The notes beneath the pieces were generated by a model that had not been told where the DNA came from, did not search any database, and saw only the letters and a list, made by a program, of their open reading frames with translations. The translations under genes and the position numbers were made by a program. Below, in pieces: positions 6,456-11,070 of a stretch of DNA of 11,070 bases (position 1 is its first letter; each line of letters starts with the position of its first letter). The stretch covers positions 1 through 11,070 of the forward strand of contig CAIYXE010000245.1 in the NCBI GenBank assembly GCA_903930095.1, written 5' to 3'. The DNA comes from an uncultured Hyphomicrobiales bacterium. Its GTDB lineage: Bacteria > Pseudomonadota > Alphaproteobacteria > Rhizobiales > Aestuariivirgaceae.

Positions 6456-6656
6456 TCAGCGGCGGCCGCTGCGCCCCTTGCGGCCGAGGCCGCTGCGGGT
6501 TGTGGGAAGGGTGTCTCCGTCCTCCGGCAGGCGTTCGATCCGGATACCGGTGAAGAACACCACCTCCGCCGGACCGTCTCCCGGTTCACGCAGGGTTCCG
6601 GTGCGAAGCCTGTCCCTTGGGAATTCGATTACGGTCTGTCCGGCACGGACTGTCAT
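6456..6656 (-). CDS. Small conserved-looking hypothetical protein
   Basis: A short protein of 66 residues if translated from the ATG at 6656; ATG at 6674 and TTG at 6701 are in-frame alternatives giving 72 and 81 residues. I do not recognise a family. It starts with a predicted beta-strand plus basic turn (TVIEFPRDRLR), has a central hydrophobic strand (AEVVFFTGIRIERL) and a flexible Arg/Gly-rich tail. Codon third positions are G/C-rich through the body, unlike random intergenic sequence, which supports real coding. It is the last gene of a minus-strand run after the DUF1491 gene, from which a CtrA-like box separates it. Upstream sites GGAAG (before 6674) and GAGAG (before 6656) are both modest, so the start is uncertain. 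Confidence 0.6.
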   Translation of the reverse strand: MTVRAGQTVIEFPRDRLRTGTLREPGDGPAEVVFFTGIRIERLPEDGDTLPTTRSGLGRKGRSGRR

Positions 6657-6716
6657 GGCATTGGCTCTCGGCATGCGGGAAATCGCTTCCGTGATGGCCA
6701 ATAAAGGCGGCTATGG

Positions 6717-6731
6717 TTAACGTTTTGCTAA
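6717..6731. promoter_or_regulatory. CtrA-like binding site
   Basis: TTAA-CGTTTTG-CTAA matches the CtrA consensus TTAA-N7-TTAA in seven of eight fixed positions. The box overlaps the stop codon of the DUF1491 gene and lies about 60 bp upstream of the small hypothetical gene. TTAA is rare in this G+C-rich sequence. Confidence 0.45.
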
Positions 6732-7063
6732 CGCGCCACCTGCAGCCCCGCGGTGCCCCCGCGGTCTTCGATCTCGACGATCCAGAGATCGGGGTCAGCG
6801 CGGCTGCGGCGCTCGAGAATGGCCATCGCCTCGGAAAGCCCAAGTGGCGGCACGGCCTCCGCCACCCAAAGCCGTTCGCCCGCATCGTCATGGGACGCGC
6901 CGGGGGCGGGGCCGAACAGGTGGCAGGTGCCATCGAGGTGGTTGACGATCACGAAGACGGCGCCCGCTTCCTCTGCACCCTTGCGCACCACGGCGCCGTA
7001 CAGGCCCTCAACCATGCAGCGCCGCAGGAAGGCGCTCACCCAGATGGCGGATTTGAGCCGCAT
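6728..7063 (-). CDS. DUF1491 family protein
   Basis: This 111-residue protein matches DUF1491, a small family conserved in alphaproteobacteria whose function is unknown. The N-terminal block MRLKSAIWVSAFLRRCMVEG is the family signature, followed by GAVVRKGAEEAGAVFVIVNHLDG and the LFGPAP turn, then an acidic C-terminal half with LWIVEIEDRGG. No signal peptide or membrane segment is present. The ATG at 7063 lies 11 bp after the stop of the peptidoglycan-binding protein gene, so the two probably share a transcript. Length is normal for the family and the reading frame is intact. Confidence 0.9.
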   Translation of the reverse strand: MRLKSAIWVSAFLRRCMVEGLYGAVVRKGAEEAGAVFVIVNHLDGTCHLFGPAPGASHDDAGERLWVAEAVPPLGLSEAMAILERRSRADPDLWIVEIEDRGGTAGLQVAR

Positions 7064-7074
7064 CGCGCCGCGGC

Positions 7075-7743
7075 TCAGGGCGTGGCCAGTTCGGACTGGC
7101 CGCTCATCTTGGCGAGTTCCGCCATCAGCCCGTCGCTGATCTCGCCGGTCTCGGGCATGTTGCGGTCACGCTCGAAAGCCCGGATGGCGTTGCGCGTCTC
7201 GCTGTTGAGCTCGCCGGTGATGGCGCCGGGGCTGTAGGCGAGTTCGGCAAGGCCCGTCTGCACCCGGCGGACGGTGGCGCGCTGCTCCGCATCGGGGGAG
7301 GCTTCGATGGTGCCGGTGAAGAGTGAGGCCTCCGCCACCTCGCGGGTGAAGCGGATGTGATCGGCCAGTTCGGCGCTGGGCTGGCCGTCGGGCGCGAGGC
7401 CCACGGCCTGCTGGTAGGCACTGATCGCCTGCCGCGTCTTGCGCCCGATCACGCCGTCGACCACGCCCTTGTAGTATCCGGCCGCCGCAAGCTCGCGCTG
7501 CACCGCCTCAACGACGGGGTCATGCCTGAGCTGGATGGTGCGCGCGCCCGCGTCCGGCGAATCGACCTTCATGTCGGCGGCATCGGTGCCGGATTCGAGG
7601 GCGGCCTGGACGCTGCGCCCATTGTCCGGCTGGCCGAACAGCGCGTTGACGGCGATCGCGGCCGACATCAGCGCCGTGAGGCTCCATGCGGCAAGCGGCA
7701 GCAGTTTCCGCTTCAGGCCCACGTTCCGCACGCTCTCTCGCAT
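7075..7743 (-). CDS. Membrane-anchored protein with two peptidoglycan-binding domains
   Basis: This 222-residue protein has a basic N-terminus and one membrane segment (about 14-36, LLPLAAWSLTALMSAAIAVN), then two PG_binding_1-like repeats. The first (about 75-130) carries VQRELAAAGYYKGVVDGVIGRKTRQAISAYQ; the second (about 154-211) carries VQTGLAELAYSPGAITGELN and TRNAIRAFERD. Both show the family pattern of an Asp/Glu-Gly turn followed by G-x-x-T/S-R-x-A-I. No catalytic domain is attached, so it most likely holds the wall or recruits a partner in the periplasm. The ATG at 7743 has a poor Shine-Dalgarno; a GTG eight codons in would still keep the membrane segment. It is the first gene of the minus-strand run that continues with DUF1491. 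Confidence 0.86.
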   Translation of the reverse strand: MRESVRNVGLKRKLLPLAAWSLTALMSAAIAVNALFGQPDNGRSVQAALESGTDAADMKVDSPDAGARTIQLRHDPVVEAVQRELAAAGYYKGVVDGVIGRKTRQAISAYQQAVGLAPDGQPSAELADHIRFTREVAEASLFTGTIEASPDAEQRATVRRVQTGLAELAYSPGAITGELNSETRNAIRAFERDRNMPETGEISDGLMAELAKMSGQSELATP

Positions 7744-7986
7744 TCAGCCGATCCGAACCCAACCTGAGCCGGGGAGCAAACCATCTCCCGGGCGGTCCCA
7801 CCATGTGGCGAGCTTGCACCGATTGCGGTTAACGGCTCCTTTCCGGCCGGGCATGCCTGGCCCGCCGTGAACCGCCGCCGCCTGCCCCTTCGCACAGCGA
7901 AGCCGCTGTTAACGCAAAATAATCCACATCCCTTCAGTGGCGTTCAACACCCGCGCTGCTAGGCCGGTTCGGGGAGTGCTTTTGGG
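7744..7986. other. Divergent intergenic region with two dyads
   Basis: This 243-bp gap separates the peptidoglycan-binding protein gene (minus) from the small peptide/sufE genes (plus), so it must hold both promoters, although no -35/-10 pair is convincing. It contains an 18-bp dyad with one G-T mismatch at 7845-7862, a hairpin CTTCGC-ACA-GCGAAG at 7888-7902, two GTTAACG words (7828, 7908) and an A+T-rich patch at 7908-7928. No open frame with coding character is seen. Confidence 0.6.
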
Positions 7987-8202
7987 ATGAGATACCTTGG
8001 GACATTGATGCTGCTGGCCAGCGTGGGCATGCTGCTGGCCCCGAGCCTGTGGGAGGGCCGGTGGCCCCTGGCGCCGTCCGGGCCGCCCGCGGTGACGGGG
8101 GAGGCTGGCCTGCCGCCGGATCTGGGCCAGTCGACGCTGCGGGACGGCGACCTTGTTCCCGCATGGCGCGGCCCCGCGGGCCGCGGCGAGAAAGACGGTT
8201 GA
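7987..8202 (+). CDS. Small putative exported or membrane peptide
   Basis: This 71-residue frame begins with a clear hydrophobic segment (residues 4-22, LGTLMLLASVGMLLAPSLW) and continues with a Pro/Gly-rich hydrophilic stretch. GGGGAG sits about 10 bp before the ATG at 7987, which supports translation. I do not recognise a family. In several Rhizobiales a small DUF5330 membrane protein lies next to sufE, and this could be a divergent or shortened counterpart; that is only a positional guess. It ends 58 bp before the sufE start on the same strand. The composition is not distinctive, so it could also be a chance frame. Confidence 0.45.
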   Translation: MRYLGTLMLLASVGMLLAPSLWEGRWPLAPSGPPAVTGEAGLPPDLGQSTLRDGDLVPAWRGPAGRGEKDG

Positions 8203-8260
8203 GCTTCACTGGTCCCGGGCCTATCTGAACCTCGCTGATGCCCAGAACCGGAGCACGACC

Positions 8261-8692
8261 TTGAACGCCATTGCCGCGCTGCTCTCAGATTTCGAGGTCC
8301 TCGACGACTGGGAGGACCGCTACAAGCACGTGATCGAGCTCGGGCGGGACCTGCCGCCGCTGCCCGAGGCCGACCATGCGCCGGAAAACAAGGTGAAGGG
8401 CTGCGCCAGCCAGGTGTGGATCACCTCTGCCACCGAAGGCCCCGCCGCCGATCCGGTGCTGACCTTCAGGGGCGACAGCGATGCGCTGATCGTCAAGGGC
8501 CTCATCGCCATCGCCTTCATGATCTATTCGGGCAAGCCCGCGAAGGAAATCCTCACAACCGATGCCGGCGAGGTGCTGGGCAGGCTCGGGCTTGCGGGCC
8601 ACCTCACCCAGCAGCGCTCCAACGGCTTCGCCTCGATGATCCAGCGCATCAAGCATGACGCGCAGGCGGCCCTTCAGGCCTCCTCCAGCTGA
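8261..8692 (+). CDS. sufE: SufE, sulfur acceptor of the cysteine desulfurase SufS
   Basis: This 143-residue protein matches SufE, which takes persulfide sulfur from SufS and passes it to the Fe-S scaffold. The N-terminal DDWEDRYKHVIELGR (15-29), the active-site segment VKGCASQVWI with C48, a central hydrophobic helix GLIAIAFMIYSGK, and the C-terminal HLTQQRSNGFASMI are all family hallmarks. I chose TTG at 8261 because CGGAG lies 7 bp upstream and the resulting length is typical; the longer in-frame option (TTG at 8153) adds 36 residues that look unlike the family. No sufS, sufB or sufC is in the window, so it stands apart from a suf operon here. The last 19 bp overlap the end of the convergent DUF6456-like gene. 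Confidence 0.94.
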   Translation: MNAIAALLSDFEVLDDWEDRYKHVIELGRDLPPLPEADHAPENKVKGCASQVWITSATEGPAADPVLTFRGDSDALIVKGLIAIAFMIYSGKPAKEILTTDAGEVLGRLGLAGHLTQQRSNGFASMIQRIKHDAQAALQASSS

Positions 8693-9213
8693 GCATCCGG
8701 AATTCCGGGGCGGTAGTCATCAAGCCCCCAGTGCCGCACGTCATTGCGCTGCCCATCCTGCTGCAAAAGTCCATAGTGGCGTGCCAGGGCCGTCAGCCCC
8801 AGTGCCAGCACCGCCTTGCCGCTGCGCTGTGGAAGGTTCAACAGGCGCTCCGCCTGTTCGAGCCCGGCTGAGAGGCAGCATACCTGCGCCAGCATGCTGG
8901 CAAGTTCGGGCCCCGCCGCCTCAAGCGCCTTCACGTAGCGCTGGCGCGCGGCAATCGCCCCGTCGCTGAGCTCCGCCGCACTGGCGCCGCCACGGCCGCC
9001 CGCGCCGGCCATGTCCCAGTTGGTGGTGGTGCGCCGGGCCAGCATGGCGCGCTCGAAATCCATGCGCAGCCGCTCTCCCGCCAGGTATTGCGCGTCCGAA
9101 ATCAGCGGCTGCCCCGTCCTGTCCCGCCGGGCGCGCAGCCAGGTGAGCGGGCTTTCGGCGTCGTTGAAGGCGGGTTTCGGCGTGGTGGAAGGCGTAATCG
9201 GGGGTGTGGGCAT
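8674..9213 (-). CDS. DUF6456-like protein
   Basis: This 179-residue protein resembles the DUF6456 domain found in Rhizobiales proteins of unknown function. The block FNDAESPLTWLRARRDRTGQPLISDAQYLAGERLRMDFERA (16-56) is the recognisable core, followed by RRTTTNWD (60-67), a Gly/Ala linker, and a helical C-terminal half (about 80-150) ending in ALGLTALARHYGLL. Some relatives carry an extra N-terminal helix-turn-helix region; here the protein begins almost directly at the core. The ATG at 9213 is preceded by AGGAG; an upstream in-frame GTG at 9276 is not supported. An 8-bp inverted repeat overlaps the ribosome binding site. The gene ends inside the tail of sufE on the opposite strand. The assignment is from memory of the motif and the function is unknown. 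Confidence 0.8.
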   Translation of the reverse strand: MPTPPITPSTTPKPAFNDAESPLTWLRARRDRTGQPLISDAQYLAGERLRMDFERAMLARRTTTNWDMAGAGGRGGASAAELSDGAIAARQRYVKALEAAGPELASMLAQVCCLSAGLEQAERLLNLPQRSGKAVLALGLTALARHYGLLQQDGQRNDVRHWGLDDYRPGIPDAQLEEA

Positions 9214-9217
9214 GGCG

Positions 9218-9243
9218 TACTCTCTCCTAACGTCAAGAGAGTA
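9218..9243 (-). promoter_or_regulatory. Inverted repeat covering the DUF6456 gene ribosome binding site
   Basis: TACTCTCT (9218-9225) and AGAGAGTA (9236-9243) form a perfect 8-bp inverted repeat with a 10-bp spacer. On the minus strand the arm nearest the gene contains part of AGGAGAGAG, the Shine-Dalgarno region, and ends 4 bp before the ATG. If transcribed it would hide the ribosome binding site; otherwise it may be a protein-binding dyad. Confidence 0.5.
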
Positions 9244-9266
9244 GGCCGGAAGTTTACAGGAATCAA
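9238..9266 (-). promoter_or_regulatory. Candidate promoter of the DUF6456-like gene
   Basis: Minus-strand TTGATT (9266-9261), a 17-bp spacer and TACTCT (9243-9238) form a moderate sigma-70-like promoter. A GANTC site (9260-9264) overlaps the -35 box. The -10 box falls in one arm of the inverted repeat at 9218-9243, so if this promoter is used the repeat would act at the DNA level. Confidence 0.35.
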
Positions 9267-9296
9267 TACCTGCCACTTCTTTTCTTTCTTAAGGGG

Positions 9297-9812
9297 TCAG
9301 GCGGAATTGGCCTGCCGTTCTTCCTCTTCGAGGCCGGAGATGAAATAGTCGAGGCACAATACCATGCCGATGCCCTTGTTGCCCGCACCCTTGCTGCCGT
9401 TTCCGGCCGCCAGCGGCAGCCTGATCCAGTATTGCACCAGATGTTCCTTGTTCACCCGGGGCCCGCGCACGATGCCCTGCGTCGGCTTTCCGTCCACCGC
9501 AGTGTGGTGGTAGGCCGCCATCCAGTAGTCGCGCTTGGGGCCGAGGTCGAGATCCTCGATCCGGAGGCCGGTGATCTCGCGGTCATAGACGTCGCGCAGC
9601 CGCGTGCCTGCCAGCCGCACCCGGCTCTGGTGCAGCGCGTCGTCGACGTCGATCAGGCTGATGAAGGGCAACAGGCGCGGAATGTGCGCGGGGTTGATGT
9701 CGGCACGCGTCGGCAGTCCGCCGCCTTCCGTCCGCGACAGCCAATAGTCATACAGCTGACGCTGTTCCGGCACCACAAGCTGTGCCCTGAACGCTATGTT
9801 GACAGACCCCAT
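9297..9812 (-). CDS. PAS domain protein (PAS_5 family)
   Basis: This 171-residue protein is almost entirely a PAS_5-type sensory domain, a family common in alphaproteobacteria. The pattern is clear: LYDYWLSR (20-27), LPTRADINPAHIPRLLPFISLIDV (33-56), YRLAGT-like SRVRLAGTRLRDVYDREITG (63-82), and a long C-terminal strand with IGMVLCLDYF. No output domain or membrane segment is attached, so it probably works by protein contact in the cytoplasm; some alphaproteobacterial single-PAS proteins of this kind act in stress or cell-cycle control. The ATG at 9812 fits the family length; the frame is open further up to 9887 but the extra residues look unlike the family. It follows the MucR-family gene with a 103-bp gap holding four GANTC sites and a possible promoter. 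Confidence 0.88.
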   Translation of the reverse strand: MGSVNIAFRAQLVVPEQRQLYDYWLSRTEGGGLPTRADINPAHIPRLLPFISLIDVDDALHQSRVRLAGTRLRDVYDREITGLRIEDLDLGPKRDYWMAAYHHTAVDGKPTQGIVRGPRVNKEHLVQYWIRLPLAAGNGSKGAGNKGIGMVLCLDYFISGLEEEERQANSA

Positions 9813-9819
9813 GGTCAAC
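9798..9819. repeat. Short inverted repeat over the PAS gene start codon
   Basis: GTTGAC (9798-9803) and GTCAAC (9814-9819) are perfect inverted copies 10 bp apart, enclosing the ATG. It could be a small mRNA hairpin over the start or a regulator half-site pair; with 6-bp arms chance is possible. Confidence 0.35.
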
Positions 9820-9850
9820 GCCGCCCCTTGCGAATCGATGGCCCCTCTAG

Positions 9851-9870
9851 ATGAATCGTTTATGAATCGT
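9851..9870. repeat. Tandem 9-bp direct repeat with GANTC sites
   Basis: ATGAATCGT occurs at 9851-9859 and again at 9862-9870, an 11-bp period that places both copies on about the same face of the helix. Each contains GAATC, a CcrM methylation site. Two further GANTC sites flank them at 9832-9836 and 9888-9892. Confidence 0.75.
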
Positions 9871-9887
9871 GAACGGCTGATCCGCAA
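9859..9887 (-). promoter_or_regulatory. Candidate promoter of the PAS gene
   Basis: Minus-strand TTGCGG (9887-9882), a 17-bp spacer and CATAAA (9864-9859) form a moderate promoter. The -10 box lies across the junction of the two GANTC-containing direct repeats, and another GANTC (9888-9892) abuts the -35 box. Confidence 0.35.
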
Positions 9888-9915
9888 GAGTCAGCAATGC
9901 GAAAAATGGAAGAAC

Positions 9916-10323
9916 TTACGTTTTCCGCTTGTGTCCGAGGCCCATGTTCTTGGCCAGCTTGGAGCGCGACGTGGCGTAGTTGGGCGCGACCATCGGGTAA
10001 TCCGCCGGAAGGCCCCACTTTTCGCGGTACTTCTCGGGCGTGAGGTTGAAATGCGTGCGCAGGTGGCGCTTCAGTGACTTGAACTTCTTTCCGTCCTCGA
10101 GGCAGATCAGGTAGTCCGGCGTGATCGAGCGCCGGGCGTTCACCGCGGGCTTCAGCTCGGCCGCGGCGGGGGAGCCGGGTTGCGCTCCGCCCGCAGCCTT
10201 CTCAAGCGCCCGGTGCACCTCCATGATGAGTCGCGGAAGGTCGGCCTGCTCCACCGTGTTCTTGCCCACATAGGCCGCGACGATCTGCGTCGCGAGCTCC
10301 ACGAGCGCGGGCTTCTTTTCCAT
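9916..10323 (-). CDS. mucR: MucR/Ros-family zinc-finger transcriptional regulator
   Basis: This protein (135 residues from the ATG at 10323) is a MucR/Ros-type regulator, a DNA-binding family of alphaproteobacteria that controls exopolysaccharide, motility, virulence and cell-cycle genes, often including its own. The N-terminal LVELATQIVAAYVGKNTV (7-24) is the oligomerisation region. The DNA-binding part has C74-x2-D77-x9-H87-x3-H91, then LTPEKYREKWGLPADYPMVAPNYATSRSKLAKNMGLG. The second zinc ligand is Asp rather than Cys, a variant known in some Mesorhizobium homologues. The start is uncertain: ATG 10323 and GTG 10353 (145 residues) lack a Shine-Dalgarno, while ATG 10416 directly follows the DUF2336 stop with GGAG nearby, but the extra codons are poorer in G/C at third positions. 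The basic end (GHKRKT) is typical. Several paralogues per genome are usual, so the symbol denotes the family. Confidence 0.92.
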   Translation of the reverse strand: MEKKPALVELATQIVAAYVGKNTVEQADLPRLIMEVHRALEKAAGGAQPGSPAAAELKPAVNARRSITPDYLICLEDGKKFKSLKRHLRTHFNLTPEKYREKWGLPADYPMVAPNYATSRSKLAKNMGLGHKRKT

Positions 10324-10360
10324 GGCGGGCGGGATGTCATCTGGCTGCTGCACGGCAAGA

Positions 10361-10389
10361 CGTTTAGGCGACACCGCTGGATTCAACAA
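10361..10389 (-). promoter_or_regulatory. Weak candidate promoter of the MucR-family gene
   Basis: Minus-strand TTGTTG (10389-10384), a 17-bp spacer and TAAACG (10366-10361) could be a promoter between the DUF2336 and MucR genes. Transcription would begin near 10354, almost at the in-frame GTG at 10353, which would make a leaderless message. The -10 matches only three of six positions. Confidence 0.2.
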
Positions 10390-10416
10390 GGGCCGGGCAC
10401 GCTGTCCGTGCCTCAT

Positions 10417-11070
10417 TCAGCTCCGGGGCGCATAGGGTCCGGCTTTCCGGGTGGCCCAGTCCCAGTAGCTGAGCAGCACGCGGGCCTTGTTGAAGGAGAG
10501 CCCGTCGAACACCGACTGCAGTTCCTGGGGGTGGCGCACGTCCGGCTGCGCGTTGCTGGCCCTCAGCCTGTCCATCGCCTCGATGAAGCGGCCGCGGCTG
10601 ATGCCCAGCGCCTTGAGCAGGACTGCGGCGGGCTCGCCATGCGGGTCGGACAGGATGCGGTGCACCGTGGCAGTGCCGATGCCTGCCAGATCCGCGAAGC
10701 GTTGCACGGACTCTTCCATCCGCCCCGCGGCCGCTGCCTCAAGTGCCGCGTCGAGCAATTCGGCCGGGACGGGTCCATCCTCGCGGGGCGCGCCGGTGGC
10801 GAGGCTCCTGTCCTCGGCGAGGATGATCCGGAGGATTTTCCCGAGCACCAGAGAATCGGCGAGGAAGCGCGAGAGGATGATGCGGCGCAGTTCCGGAGGC
10901 AGGTTCCAGAACAGTTCGAAGGCCACTGATGCGGGGAGTTCCGCACGCGTCACCAGCGGCGCCAGCAGGGCAGGGTGGTCTGCTGCCAGTTCCGCAATCC
11001 GGACGAAGCACTGGTGCGGCAGCTGGGCGCCGGCATTGCGCAGCAGCGCCAGAAGGGCGCCGGGCTCGCC
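10417..11070 (-). CDS. DUF2336 domain protein, 5' end outside window
   Basis: The 217 visible residues belong to a DUF2336-type alphaproteobacterial protein, a helical-repeat family of unknown function. The frame stays open to the right edge, and the residues there (ALLALLRNAG, VRIAELAADHPALLAPLV, then TRAELPASVAFELFWNLPPELRRIILSRFLADS) read continuously as helical repeat, so the GTG at 10953 is internal and not the start. A later segment (FADLAGIGTATVHRILSDPHGEPAAVLLKALGISRGRF) has the helix spacing typical of this family, and the end carries SFNKARVLLSYWDW. No membrane segment or signal is visible. The stop TGA is followed directly by an ATG of the MucR-family frame, so the two genes may be co-transcribed. 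Confidence 0.83.
   Translation of the reverse strand, partial: GEPGALLALLRNAGAQLPHQCFVRIAELAADHPALLAPLVTRAELPASVAFELFWNLPPELRRIILSRFLADSLVLGKILRIILAEDRSLATGAPREDGPVPAELLDAALEAAAAGRMEESVQRFADLAGIGTATVHRILSDPHGEPAAVLLKALGISRGRFIEAMDRLRASNAQPDVRHPQELQSVFDGLSFNKARVLLSYWDWATRKAGPYAPRS

Noticed and set aside
7908..7928. Possible replication origin (A+T-rich patch with TAATCCACA)
   Set aside because: A single 8-of-9 match to the DnaA box without further boxes or origin-linked genes is not enough.
8153..8260. 36-residue N-terminal extension of SufE
   Set aside because: Not similar to SufE N-termini, starts with TTG lacking a good ribosome binding site, and overlaps the end of the small upstream frame; TTG at 8261 has CGGAG at 7 bp.
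10180..10929. 249-codon plus-strand frame across the MucR and DUF2336 genes
   Set aside because: Antisense to two recognisable genes; composition typical of a shadow frame.
10951..10953. GTG as start of the DUF2336 protein
   Set aside because: The reading frame continues without a stop to the window edge with matching helical-repeat composition, so the GTG is internal.
1..11070. CRISPR array, insertion sequence, integrase, toxin-antitoxin or tRNA
   Set aside because: No regularly spaced repeats, transposase or recombinase motifs, toxin pairs, or tRNA-like cloverleaf were seen on either strand.

Overview
This window reads as an ordinary chromosomal stretch of a high-G+C alphaproteobacterium, most likely of the order Hyphomicrobiales (Rhizobiales). 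The lineage call rests on protein families typical of that order: a Ros/MucR zinc-finger regulator, a PAS_5-type PAS protein, DUF2336, DUF1491 and DUF6456-like proteins, and a bifunctional penicillin-binding protein followed by DUF1214 and DUF1254 proteins. Several promoter regions also carry GANTC (CcrM) sites and one carries a CtrA-like box. I see no phage, transposon, CRISPR, tRNA or rRNA gene. No stretch longer than 300 bases lacks a gene.

Layout, left to right. (1) 1-605, minus: 5' part of a peptidase M19 (renal dipeptidase family) gene, running off the left edge. (2) 606-881: a minus-strand intrinsic terminator hairpin directly before the dipeptidase start, and a three-hairpin palindromic repeat. 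(3) 882-1481, minus: iron-type superoxide dismutase. It is divergent from (4) 1578-2315, plus: a two-domain cupin protein. Their putative promoters sit back to back over a shared dyad. (5) 2328-2795, minus: a UPF0260/YcgN-like cysteine-rich protein. (6) 2966-6413, plus: an apparent operon of a class A penicillin-binding protein, a DUF1214 protein and a DUF1254 protein, the last two overlapping by 4 nt. (7) 7743 down to 6456, minus: a membrane-anchored peptidoglycan-binding-domain protein, a DUF1491 protein and a small hypothetical protein, with a CtrA-like box between the last two. (8) 7987-8692, plus: a small putative exported peptide and SufE. (9) 11070 down to 8674, minus: DUF2336 protein (cut by the right edge), MucR-family regulator, PAS protein and DUF6456-like protein; the last overlaps the end of sufE tail to tail.

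How they fit together. The central block concerns the envelope: peptidoglycan synthesis by the penicillin-binding protein, two small membrane-anchored DUF1214/DUF1254 proteins beside it, and a peptidoglycan-binding protein. SodB and SufE belong to oxidative-stress and Fe-S housekeeping. The right-hand block is regulatory (MucR, PAS, DUF2336, DUF6456). Its most striking non-coding feature is a cluster of four GANTC sites in 61 bp, two of them inside a 9-bp direct repeat with an 11-bp period, upstream of the PAS gene. I find no clear new defence or mobile system. The best leads are cis-regulatory: the GANTC cluster, the CtrA-like box, the dipeptidase leader hairpin whose loop complements its own ribosome binding site, and the inverted repeat over the DUF6456 ribosome binding site.
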